Positions 1-7,965 of a stretch of 64,000 nt of DNA are shown piece by piece. A program made the position numbers and the translations under genes. The stretch is taken from assembly GCF_030732985.1 (NCBI RefSeq), contig NZ_JASHJX010000004.1:62001-126000 (forward strand), in the 5' to 3' direction. The notes beneath the pieces were generated by a model. It had not been told where the DNA came from and made no database searches. It saw nothing but the letters and a program-made list of their open reading frames with translations. The stretch is from Nioella sp. MMSF_3534 (lineage in GTDB: Bacteria > Pseudomonadota > Alphaproteobacteria > Rhodobacterales > Rhodobacteraceae). The number at the start of each line of letters is the position of its first letter. Position 1 is the first letter of the stretch.

Positions 1-1
1 C

Positions 2-1234
2 CTGGCCATCGGAACGTCGGTCCTGTCCAACATGATCGCGATGACGGTGTTTCCGCCGAACCAGCGGCTGGCGGATTGGGACGCGATGCTGACGCTGCTG
101 TTCGATTTGACGCAGTTGTCTTTCCTGCTGTTTCTGACTGGCGGGCTGAACAATCCCTTCGCGCTGCTGATCCTCGCTCCGGTGACGATCTCGGCCACGG
201 CCCTGACCATGCGGTCGACGGTGATCCTGGGGCTGGCGGCCATCGTGCTGATCACGCTTGTGGCGTTCTACCATGTGCCGCTGACAACCCGTGCGGGCGA
301 GGTGATCGAACTGCCCGCCTTGTTCCTGGCCGGGTTCTGGGCAGCCATCGTCATCGGCATCGTCTTCCTGTCGGGCTATGCCCGCCGCGTGACGTTGGAG
401 ATCCACTCCATGAGCCAGGCGCTGCTGGCCACGCAGGAAGCGCTGGCGCGCGAACAGAAGCTGACCGATCTGGGGGGCGTGGTGGCCGCCGCCGCGCATG
501 AGTTGGGCACGCCTCTGGCCACGATCAAGCTGGTGTCCACCGAACTGGCGGAGGAGCTGGAGGACAACCCCGATCTGGCCGCGGATGCCCGCCTGATCCG
601 CGAACAGGCCGACCGTTGCCGCGATATCATGCGCGACATGGGACGCGCCGGGAAGGATGACCTGCACATGCACTCCGCCCCGTTCGGGGCCGTGGTGCGT
701 GAAGCGGCGGAACCGCATGTGGATCGCGGTGTCGAGGTACATTTCGAGTTCGCCCCGATGCCCGGAGCCGATGAGGCTCAACCGGCGATCTATCGTCGCC
801 CCGAGATCATCCATGGCATCCGCAATCTTGTGCAGAACGCAGTGGATTTCGCCAATGACGATGTCTGGGTCGATGGGTTGTGGGACGGGCAGAACATCTA
901 TCTGCGGCTGACCGATGACGGGGCGGGCTTCCCCCCGGATCTGATCGGGCGGCTGGGCGACCCGTTTCTGAGGCGGCGCAAATCGCCGCGCGATGAGCAA
1001 CAGCGGCCGGGATACGAGGGCATGGGTCTGGGGCTGTTCATCGCCAAGACGCTGCTGGAGCGGTCCGGTGCCCGTGTCGCTTTCCGCAACGCCACCGATC
1101 CGTTCCTGCTGGCCGAGGAAAGCGGCGAGAGGCGCGGCGCGATGGTCGAGGTGACCTGGCCCGCCGCGGCGATCCAGCTGGCCGAGGGCGTGGCCCACGC
1201 GCCGCTGGGCGAGAACCGTCCGATTCAGGCTTAA
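2..1234 (+). CDS. regB: Redox sensor histidine kinase RegB/PrrB (5' end outside window)
   Basis: Membrane sensor kinase of the RegB/RegA (PrrB/PrrA) global redox two-component system, which in photosynthetic and related alphaproteobacteria adjusts respiration, carbon and nitrogen metabolism to the ubiquinone pool. The frame is open to the left edge, so the first transmembrane helices are missing. Visible: the GGLNNPF motif of the membrane quinone-site loop, more transmembrane segments, the H-box AHELGTPLATIKL (His codon at 497-499), the redox-active Cys in DRCRDI (codon 617-619), and the N, G1 and G2 ATP-binding motifs (NLVQNAVDFA, DDGAGFP, GMGLGLFIAKTL). These together are specific for RegB. 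The response regulator is not in the window. Confidence 0.95.
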   Translation: MAIGTSVLSNMIAMTVFPPNQRLADWDAMLTLLFDLTQLSFLLFLTGGLNNPFALLILAPVTISATALTMRSTVILGLAAIVLITLVAFYHVPLTTRAGEVIELPALFLAGFWAAIVIGIVFLSGYARRVTLEIHSMSQALLATQEALAREQKLTDLGGVVAAAAHELGTPLATIKLVSTELAEELEDNPDLAADARLIREQADRCRDIMRDMGRAGKDDLHMHSAPFGAVVREAAEPHVDRGVEVHFEFAPMPGADEAQPAIYRRPEIIHGIRNLVQNAVDFANDDVWVDGLWDGQNIYLRLTDDGAGFPPDLIGRLGDPFLRRRKSPRDEQQRPGYEGMGLGLFIAKTLLERSGARVAFRNATDPFLLAEESGERRGAMVEVTWPAAAIQLAEGVAHAPLGENRPIQA

Positions 1235-1259
1235 CCCCGTCTTAACCATTCATCTGTTG

Positions 1260-1268
1260 TTATCCACA
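1260..1268 (+). promoter_or_regulatory. Consensus DnaA box between regB and the PAS gene
   Basis: The nine bases TTATCCACA match the strict DnaA-box consensus. It is a single box in a 57-base gap, with no AT-rich unwinding region or further boxes, so it is not an origin. It may have arisen by chance or may bind DnaA as a regulator. Confidence 0.3.
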
Positions 1269-1291
1269 GGCCATGCGGTGTTGGGGGCGAA

Positions 1292-2863
1292 ATGACATTG
1301 ACCGATCCGACGACGATTCTGTTTCTGGTGGGGATAAGCCTGGCCGCGGGTGGATTTTCCGCCGTGCTGGGCATGTCGCTGACTCGCGGCGGGGGCGGAT
1401 TTCGCCACGTCATGCTGCGCGGGCTGGATCTGCCCCGAAGCTATGCCTTCCGCGATGGCTATCTGCTGTCGGATCTCGACGATACCGACGCGATGTTGAC
1501 CGACCCGAGCGACCGGGTGGGTGCCTGGGCGGAACTGCGCGAAAGCCTGTCGGCGCTGAACCCCGATGTGGCCGCGAAGATGGAGGCGCTGCGCGACCGG
1601 GGTGACGGGTTCGTGCTGATTGGCCGGATCGGCGGGGATGAGCTGTCGATCAGTGGCCGCGTTTCCGAGGGGCGATGCCTGATCACCGTCGCCTCGCTGG
1701 AGCCGGGGCAGGACCGCAAGATGATCGACCAGGCCGGGCTGGACGCGCTGGAGTCGGAGCTGGACCTGCTGCGCCACGGTCTGGACGCCGGACAGATGCT
1801 GCTATGGCAACAGGATTCGGCGGGACAGATCATCTGGGCCAACAAAGCGTATTTCGACATGCTTCAGCGGGTCGAAGGCAGCGATGGGGGGCTGGTCTGG
1901 CCGATTCGCAACCTGTTCGACCCGGACGATCCTTTGACCGAAGGCCAGACCCGGCGGATGTCGCTGGACGCGGACGATCTGCTCTGGTTCGACCTGACAT
2001 GCCGCGGCTATCGCAATGGTCAGCTCTTTTCGGCGCAGCCCATCGACCGGGTCGTGGCCGCTGAAATCGCGCTGCGCGACTTCGTGCAGACCCTGTCGCG
2101 CACCTTTGCCCATCTGCCCATCGGGCTGGCGATTTTCGACAAGCAGCGGCAGCTGGTGCTGTTCAACCCGGCGCTCGTGTCGCTGTCGACGCTGCCCGTG
2201 GACTGGCTGTCGGCCCGGCCCGATCTGTTCGCCTTCCTCGACAAGCTGCGCGAAAAGCAGCGGATGCCGGAGCCGAAGAATTACCAGGCCTGGCGCGCCG
2301 GGCTGGGAGAATTGGAACAGGCCGCGCGCGATGGCACCTACCAGGAGATGTGGAACCTGCCCAACGGCCAGACCTTCCGGGTCATCGGGCGGCCCCATGC
2401 GGACGGGGCGGTGGCCTTCCTTTTCGAGGATATCAGCCAGGAAATGACCCTGACCCGCAAGTTTCGCGGCGATCTGGACCTCTATCAATCGGTTCTCGAC
2501 GACAATGCCGAGGCGATGGCGGTGTTTTCCCGCGATGGCCGCTTTGTCATGGGAAACCGTGCCTATGGGGCGCTATGGCAGGGTGAACCCGCAACAGTGT
2601 CGGAGGCAACGGGCCATTGGCAGGCGGCCTGCGCGCCCACGCCCCTATGGGGCGAGATTCGCGACTTCGTCGGCGGTTATGCCGACCGCAGCGCCTGGAC
2701 CGAACGGGTGGTGCTGAAGGATGGCGGATGCCTTGTCTGCCGGTTGGCCCCGTTGAAAGGCGGGGCGAGCCTTGTGGCCTTCCAGACAGGCGCCGCGCCG
2801 TTGCCGTTGCCCGGCCCGGACCCGGAGGCCGAAACAGAGACGGTGCTGATTTCCTCGGGCTGA
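1292..2863 (+). CDS. Membrane-anchored PAS-domain protein without output domain
   Basis: 523 residues. An N-terminal hydrophobic segment (about residues 8-30) is followed by PAS-like repeats; the clearest begin near residues 170 (IIWANKAYFDML), 275 (AIFDKQRQLVLFNPAL) and 400 (AMAVFSRDGRFVMGNRAY). No histidine-kinase, GGDEF, EAL or effector domain follows; the C-terminus is a short Pro/Glu-rich tail. It probably senses a signal and acts through a partner. It lies 57 bases behind regB in the same direction and may be co-transcribed with it, but the sequence does not prove a functional link. The exact function is unknown to me. Confidence 0.8.
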   Translation: MTLTDPTTILFLVGISLAAGGFSAVLGMSLTRGGGGFRHVMLRGLDLPRSYAFRDGYLLSDLDDTDAMLTDPSDRVGAWAELRESLSALNPDVAAKMEALRDRGDGFVLIGRIGGDELSISGRVSEGRCLITVASLEPGQDRKMIDQAGLDALESELDLLRHGLDAGQMLLWQQDSAGQIIWANKAYFDMLQRVEGSDGGLVWPIRNLFDPDDPLTEGQTRRMSLDADDLLWFDLTCRGYRNGQLFSAQPIDRVVAAEIALRDFVQTLSRTFAHLPIGLAIFDKQRQLVLFNPALVSLSTLPVDWLSARPDLFAFLDKLREKQRMPEPKNYQAWRAGLGELEQAARDGTYQEMWNLPNGQTFRVIGRPHADGAVAFLFEDISQEMTLTRKFRGDLDLYQSVLDDNAEAMAVFSRDGRFVMGNRAYGALWQGEPATVSEATGHWQAACAPTPLWGEIRDFVGGYADRSAWTERVVLKDGGCLVCRLAPLKGGASLVAFQTGAAPLPLPGPDPEAETETVLISSG

Positions 2864-2911
2864 GCGCGCGGGCGCGGTTGCGGCCCGGCGGGGCCTTGAT
2901 AAACTCGCATC

Positions 2912-3415
2912 ATGTCGAACCAAGTCCGCCCCATAATCGCCGGAACAACCCTGACCTCGCCAGAGGCCACGTCGCGGCTGGCTCAGCATCTGGCGGACCG
3001 GCTTGCTCCGGGAGATATCCTTTGTCTCGATGGTGATCTCGGGGCCGGGAAGACCCATTTTGCCCGATCGCTGATCCAGCACCTGCAAGCGGCCGAGGGC
3101 CGGGTGGAGGACGTGCCGTCGCCCACCTTCACGCTTGTCCAGACCTATGAGGCCGCGGGCCAAGAGATCTGGCATGCCGACCTGTATCGCCTGAGCGATC
3201 CGCAAGAGGTCGATGAACTGGGCCTGACCGATGCCTTTGACACGGCCATCTGCCTTGTGGAATGGCCCGACCGGTTGGGCGATGAAATGCCCGACCGCGC
3301 CCTTTGGCTGTCGCTGCGGATGGTGCCGGGGCAAGACGATGCGCGGGCGCTGACGATCTCCTCCGCCCGCCCCGATCTTTGGGCCGACCGGCTCAGCCTG
3401 GTGGTGCCCGCATGA
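2912..3415 (+). CDS. tsaE: tRNA threonylcarbamoyladenosine biosynthesis ATPase TsaE
   Basis: P-loop ATPase subunit of the TsaB-TsaD-TsaE machine that makes t6A37 on ANN-decoding tRNAs. The 167-residue length is typical. Seen: Walker A GDLGAGKTHFARSL near residue 45, the family motif PSPTFTLVQTY near residue 70, and the C-terminal EWPDRLG. It is the first gene of a tightly packed rightward operon; its stop overlaps the next start (ATGA at 3412-3415). Confidence 0.95.
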   Translation: MSNQVRPIIAGTTLTSPEATSRLAQHLADRLAPGDILCLDGDLGAGKTHFARSLIQHLQAAEGRVEDVPSPTFTLVQTYEAAGQEIWHADLYRLSDPQEVDELGLTDAFDTAICLVEWPDRLGDEMPDRALWLSLRMVPGQDDARALTISSARPDLWADRLSLVVPA

Positions 3416-4335
3416 GTGCCCCCGTACAGGAGTTTCTCGACGCCAATGGCTGGGGCAACGCGACGCGCGTGCCGCTGGCGGGTGATGCATCGGCCCGGCG
3501 CTATGAACGCCTGACCCTGGGCGATGCGCGCGCGGTGCTGATGCTGGCCCCCCCAGAGGACCGTGCCGCCTTTGACGCGTTCCTCAGCATTGCTGCCAAG
3601 CTGCGGGCCATGGCGCTGTCCACGCCGCTGATCATCGGGTCCGACAAGGACAGGGGCCTGATGTTGCTGGAAGATTTTGGCGACCGAAGCTTTGCCACCC
3701 TGGGGCCGGATCTGATGGAGGCGGGCCTTGCCGCTGCGGATGTGCTGATCCATCTGGCCCGCCATCCAGAGGGGTGGAGCCTGCCCGCCCTGACCCCGCA
3801 TGTGATGGCCGAGATGACCCGGATCGCGCTGCCGGATGGCACCGATGCGGACGCGGCGCTGACGGAAATGCAGGCGCAATTCGCCCGCGTCTTCACTGCG
3901 CCGCTGGTGCCCACCCTGCGCGACGTTCATGCGGAGAATCTGCTCTGGCTGCCCGACAGGCTCGGGCTGACCCGCGTTGGCCTGCTCGATTTCCAGGACG
4001 CGGTGCTTGCCCCGCCGGGCTATGATCTCGTGTCCTTCATCAAGGATGCCCGCCGCGAAATTCCTGCCGATATCGCCGCTGCCATGACTGCCCGGTACAT
4101 AAACGCGCTGGCAATCGACGAAGACGGTTTTGCCGAGCAAAGCGCGCTGCTCAGCTTCCAGAGAAACCTGCGCATTCTTGGCGTCTTCCGCCGTCTGGCG
4201 CGGAACCGGGGCAAACCGGTGTACCTGATCCACCTGCCGCGCGTTTTTGCCCATGTCACCGACGCGCTGGAGCACCCGGCGCTGACGGATCTTGCCGGGG
4301 CGATGGGGCCGCTTTTGCCGGGGCTTAGGCCATGA
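3412..4335 (+). CDS. amgK: Amino-sugar kinase AmgK (aminoglycoside phosphotransferase fold)
   Basis: 307-residue kinase of the aminoglycoside phosphotransferase family. AmgK phosphorylates N-acetylmuramate/N-acetylglucosamine at C1 in the peptidoglycan recycling route that bypasses de novo UDP-MurNAc synthesis. Seen: the catalytic-loop motif RDVHAENLLWL and the metal-binding LLDFQDAVLAPPGYDLVS, plus an N-terminal GDASARRYERL segment. The start was chosen at the ATGA overlap with tsaE; a longer reading frame upstream lies inside tsaE. The amgK assignment rests on the adjacent murU gene and on the typical alphaproteobacterial order tsaE-amgK-murU-addB-addA. Confidence 0.88.
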   Translation: MSAPVQEFLDANGWGNATRVPLAGDASARRYERLTLGDARAVLMLAPPEDRAAFDAFLSIAAKLRAMALSTPLIIGSDKDRGLMLLEDFGDRSFATLGPDLMEAGLAAADVLIHLARHPEGWSLPALTPHVMAEMTRIALPDGTDADAALTEMQAQFARVFTAPLVPTLRDVHAENLLWLPDRLGLTRVGLLDFQDAVLAPPGYDLVSFIKDARREIPADIAAAMTARYINALAIDEDGFAEQSALLSFQRNLRILGVFRRLARNRGKPVYLIHLPRVFAHVTDALEHPALTDLAGAMGPLLPGLRP

Positions 4336-5018
4336 CCCCACCCGCCTGCATGATCCTTGCCGCCGGGTTCGGCACAAGGATGGGCCCACTGACGCAGACC
4401 CGGCCAAAACCGCTGATCCCGGTCGCGGGGCGGCCCCTGATCGACCACGCGCTAGGGCAGGCGCGCGGTGCGGGTGTGGGGCGGATCGTTGTGAACGGCC
4501 ACCACCACGCCGACCAGATGCGCGCCCATCTGCGCGGCATGGCGGATGTGGCGTTTTCCGAGGAACAGCCGGTCATTCTCGACAGTGCCGGCGGCATCCG
4601 CCACGCCCTGCCGCTGTTGGCGGCTGACACGATTTTCACACTCAACGCCGATGCGGTCTGGTCCGGCCCCAATGCTCTGGCCACGCTGGCCGCCGCATGG
4701 GACCCGGAGCGGATGGACGTACTGGCCCTGATGGTCCCGCAATCGCGCGCCGTGGGGCGGCAGGGGGGCGGGGATTTCGCGCGCGATGCGGACGGGCGGC
4801 TTGGCTGGGACAAGGCGGGCGAGGTCTATACCGGCGCGCAGATTCTGAAAGCGGGGCTTCTGGACGGCTATCCCGAGGGGCCATTTTCGCTGCATGACGT
4901 CTGGCGTGCGGCGATGGCGCAGGGCCGGATGTTCGGCACGCCCTATAAGGGGTATTGGGCCGATGTGGGCCACCCGGACGGGATCGCGCTGGCCGAGGAA
5001 ATGGTGACCGATGTTTGA
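4332..5018 (+). CDS. murU: N-acetylmuramate-1-phosphate uridylyltransferase MurU
   Basis: 228-residue sugar-phosphate nucleotidyltransferase that should convert MurNAc-1-phosphate and UTP to UDP-MurNAc, the step after AmgK in cell-wall recycling. Seen: the nucleotide-binding signature MILAAGFGTRMGPLTQTRPK with the activating Lys, then the metal-site region FTLNADAVW. It overlaps amgK and addB by a few bases, so it is translationally coupled to both. A general nucleotidyltransferase label would also fit the fold; the neighbour decides for MurU. Confidence 0.88.
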   Translation: MTPPACMILAAGFGTRMGPLTQTRPKPLIPVAGRPLIDHALGQARGAGVGRIVVNGHHHADQMRAHLRGMADVAFSEEQPVILDSAGGIRHALPLLAADTIFTLNADAVWSGPNALATLAAAWDPERMDVLALMVPQSRAVGRQGGGDFARDADGRLGWDKAGEVYTGAQILKAGLLDGYPEGPFSLHDVWRAAMAQGRMFGTPYKGYWADVGHPDGIALAEEMVTDV

Positions 5019-7965
5019 AGCCACCCCCACCCCCCGCGTCTTCGCCACGCCCCTGGGCGTCGATTTCACCGCCGCGCTGGTCGAGGGCATCGCCGCGCGC
5101 CTGAAAGACCAGCCGCCCGATGCGCTGGCGCGGGTGGAGATCTACGTCAACACCGCCCGCACGCAACGCCGCCTGCGGGCGATCTATGCGGAAAAGGGCG
5201 CGGGCTTCCTGCCGCGGATCAAGCTGGTGACGGACCTCGCTCGCCGCCCCGACATGACCGGCCTGCCGCCCGCGATCTCTCCCTTGCGGTTGCGGTTGCA
5301 GCTATCGCAGACCGTCTCGGCGCTGCTCGACCGCGAACCCGATCTTGCGCCCCGGTCCTCACTCTATGGCCTGTCCGACAGCCTCGCCGATCTCATGGGC
5401 GAAATGCAGGAGGAGATGGTCACGCCGGACACGGTCGCGGGGCTCGACGTCGGCAACCATTCCGCCCATTGGCAGCGCTCGCAAAAGTTTCTCGGCATCG
5501 TCGCGCCCTATTTCGCGGGCAGCGAGGATCACATGTCGGTCGAGGCGCGGCAGGCCGCCGTCGTGGACCGGCTGGTGTCGCTGTGGTCCGTGGCGCCGCC
5601 CGATCACCCGATCATCGTTGCAGGCTCCACCGGGTCGCGCGGGCCAACGGCGCGGTTCATGGAACTGGTCGCCGGGCTGCCGCAGGGCGCGGTGATCCTG
5701 CCGGGTTTCGATTTCGACCAGCCGCGTGCGGTCTGGGACCGGTTGACCGATCAGATGGGCGACAGCCTCAGCGGTGGCGAGGATCACCCTCAGTTCCGCT
5801 TCGCCAGCTTCGCCGCACGGGTGGGGATGCACCCCTGCGACGTGCAGGTCTGGGGCCATGATGCCCCCGCGAATCCCGCCCGCAACCGGTTGATTTCGCT
5901 GGCCATGCGTCCCGCACCGGTCACCGATCAGTGGTTGGAGGAGGGACCGAAGCTGACAGAGGTCTCGCAGGCCGCGCAATCCCTCACCCTAATCGAGGCC
6001 GCCAGCCCGCAGCTGGAGGCCGCCGTCATCGCCCTGCGCCTGCGCCGCGCCATCGACGAGGGCAAGCGCGCCGCGCTGATCAGCCCCGACCGGGCGCTGA
6101 CCCGGCAGGTTACCGCGGCGCTGGACCGTTGGCGGATCGAGCCGGATGATTCCGCCGGCGAACCCCTGTCGCAGACCGCGCCGGGGCGGCTGCTGCTGCA
6201 TGTGGCGGGCGGTCTGGCCGAGCGGATGACGGCAGAGGATCTGCTGGTTCTGCTGAAGCACCCCCTGACCCATTCGGGCCGCGACGACCGGGGTGATCAC
6301 CTGCGCCGCACCCGTGATCTGGAACTGCAAAGGCTGCGCGGCAAGCTGCCCTTCCCGACCCGCGCCGATCTGGTGGACTGGGCGGCGAAGCGCGACACTG
6401 ATCCCGGCGCGATGGACTGGGCCGCCTGGGTCGCCGATGCGGCGCTGAGCCTGCACGCGCCGGGGCCGCAACCGCTGGCCGATCATGTCGCGCGGCATCT
6501 GGCGGCGGCTCAGCTTCTGGCCGCTGGACCGGGGGCGGAGGACGCAGGGGCGCTCTGGCAGAAGGACGAGGGCGAAAAGGCCCTTGCCCAGATGCAGGCA
6601 CTGGAGCGGGAGGCCGACGCGGGCGGCACCATGACCGCCGCTGAATACCGCGATTTCGTCGGTGCGGTGCTGCGCGAGGAAGAGGCACGCGACCCGCTGG
6701 CCCCGCATCCCGACATCATGATCTGGGGCACGCTGGAGGCGCGGGTTCAGGGCGCCGATCTGGTCATTCTGGCGGGGCTGAACGAAGGTTCCTGGCCGTC
6801 GGCCCCCGGCGCCGATCCGTGGCTCAATCGCTGGATGCGGGCCAAGGCGGGGCTGCGGCTGCCCGACCGGGTGATCGGTCTCTCGGCCCATGACTTCCAG
6901 CAATCGGTGACGGGGGCCGAGGTCTGGCTTTGCCGTGCGAAACGCGATGCGGAAACCGAAACCGTGCCATCGCGTTGGCTCAATCGGATCGTGAACCTGA
7001 TGAAGGGGGCAAGCGCGGAAAGCGCGGCGGCGCTGGAGGCGATGACCGCGCGGGGCCGCGACTGGCTGAAATTGGCCGACAGGCTGGACGACCCCGCCGC
7101 CCGCGTTGCACCTGCCACCCGGCCCGCGCCCGCGCCGCCCGCCGAACAACGCCCCGATGGCCTGTCGGTCACGCAGGTCGAAAAGCTGATCCGTGATCCT
7201 TACTGGGTCTATGCCCGCAAGGTTCTGGACCTGCGGCCGCTCGACCCGCTGCGCCAATCCCCCGATGCGCCCCTGCGCGGCACCATCTTGCATGACGTGC
7301 TGCACGATTTCATCGAGGCCACATGGGACGGCCTGCCCGACCAGCCCGAGGCGCTGCTGTTGCAGATTGCCGACGAGGTGCTGGAGGATGCCGCCCCCTG
7401 GCCCGCCGCCCGCCGCCTCTGGCGCGCACGGATCGAGAAGATCGCCCCGTGGTTCATTGCAACCGAGCGGGAGCGCCGCGCCCTGGGCACCCCGTGGCGG
7501 CTGGAGGCTGAAGGCAAGGCAGAGCTTGGCGCGCCCGGTTTCACCCTGACCGGCACCGCCGACCGGATCGACAAGGCCCCGGACGGGCGCATTCTTATAT
7601 ATGATTACAAGACCGGCAGCGCGCCCTCGAAGGATCAGGAAAAGGCGTTCAACAAACAGCTCTGGCTGGAGGCCGCGATGGCTGCGAAAGGCGCGTTCGG
7701 AGAGCTGATGGACACCGCGCTCATCGCCTATGTGGCGCTCGGGTCCGGGGGGGATGTGCGCGACCACCCCGTGACGCCGGCAGAGGTCGCCGAAATCACC
7801 GAAGGCTTTGGCAAGCTTCTCGACCATTATCTGAATGAAAGCAACGGCTTCACTTCCCGCCGCGCGATGGAAAAGGTGCTGTTCGAGGGCGACTATGATC
7901 ACCTTGCTCGGTTCGGGGAATGGGATGAAACCATGGCTGCCGTAACCGTGAAGGTGGGGCAATGA
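5011..7965 (+). CDS. addB: AddB subunit of the AddAB helicase-nuclease
   Basis: 984-residue alphaproteobacterial AddB, partner of AddA in end resection for RecA-dependent double-strand-break repair. The N-terminal two-thirds is the inactivated helicase-like part; the C-terminal PD-(D/E)XK nuclease is visible as TGTADRIDKAPDGRILIYDY followed by KTG and the KQLWLEA motif. The four-cysteine iron-sulfur cluster known from Bacillus AddB is not visible near the nuclease domain. It overlaps murU by 8 bases and addA by 4, so the subunits are made from one transcript. Confidence 0.95.
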   Translation: MFEATPTPRVFATPLGVDFTAALVEGIAARLKDQPPDALARVEIYVNTARTQRRLRAIYAEKGAGFLPRIKLVTDLARRPDMTGLPPAISPLRLRLQLSQTVSALLDREPDLAPRSSLYGLSDSLADLMGEMQEEMVTPDTVAGLDVGNHSAHWQRSQKFLGIVAPYFAGSEDHMSVEARQAAVVDRLVSLWSVAPPDHPIIVAGSTGSRGPTARFMELVAGLPQGAVILPGFDFDQPRAVWDRLTDQMGDSLSGGEDHPQFRFASFAARVGMHPCDVQVWGHDAPANPARNRLISLAMRPAPVTDQWLEEGPKLTEVSQAAQSLTLIEAASPQLEAAVIALRLRRAIDEGKRAALISPDRALTRQVTAALDRWRIEPDDSAGEPLSQTAPGRLLLHVAGGLAERMTAEDLLVLLKHPLTHSGRDDRGDHLRRTRDLELQRLRGKLPFPTRADLVDWAAKRDTDPGAMDWAAWVADAALSLHAPGPQPLADHVARHLAAAQLLAAGPGAEDAGALWQKDEGEKALAQMQALEREADAGGTMTAAEYRDFVGAVLREEEARDPLAPHPDIMIWGTLEARVQGADLVILAGLNEGSWPSAPGADPWLNRWMRAKAGLRLPDRVIGLSAHDFQQSVTGAEVWLCRAKRDAETETVPSRWLNRIVNLMKGASAESAAALEAMTARGRDWLKLADRLDDPAARVAPATRPAPAPPAEQRPDGLSVTQVEKLIRDPYWVYARKVLDLRPLDPLRQSPDAPLRGTILHDVLHDFIEATWDGLPDQPEALLLQIADEVLEDAAPWPAARRLWRARIEKIAPWFIATERERRALGTPWRLEAEGKAELGAPGFTLTGTADRIDKAPDGRILIYDYKTGSAPSKDQEKAFNKQLWLEAAMAAKGAFGELMDTALIAYVALGSGGDVRDHPVTPAEVAEITEGFGKLLDHYLNESNGFTSRRAMEKVLFEGDYDHLARFGEWDETMAAVTVKVGQ

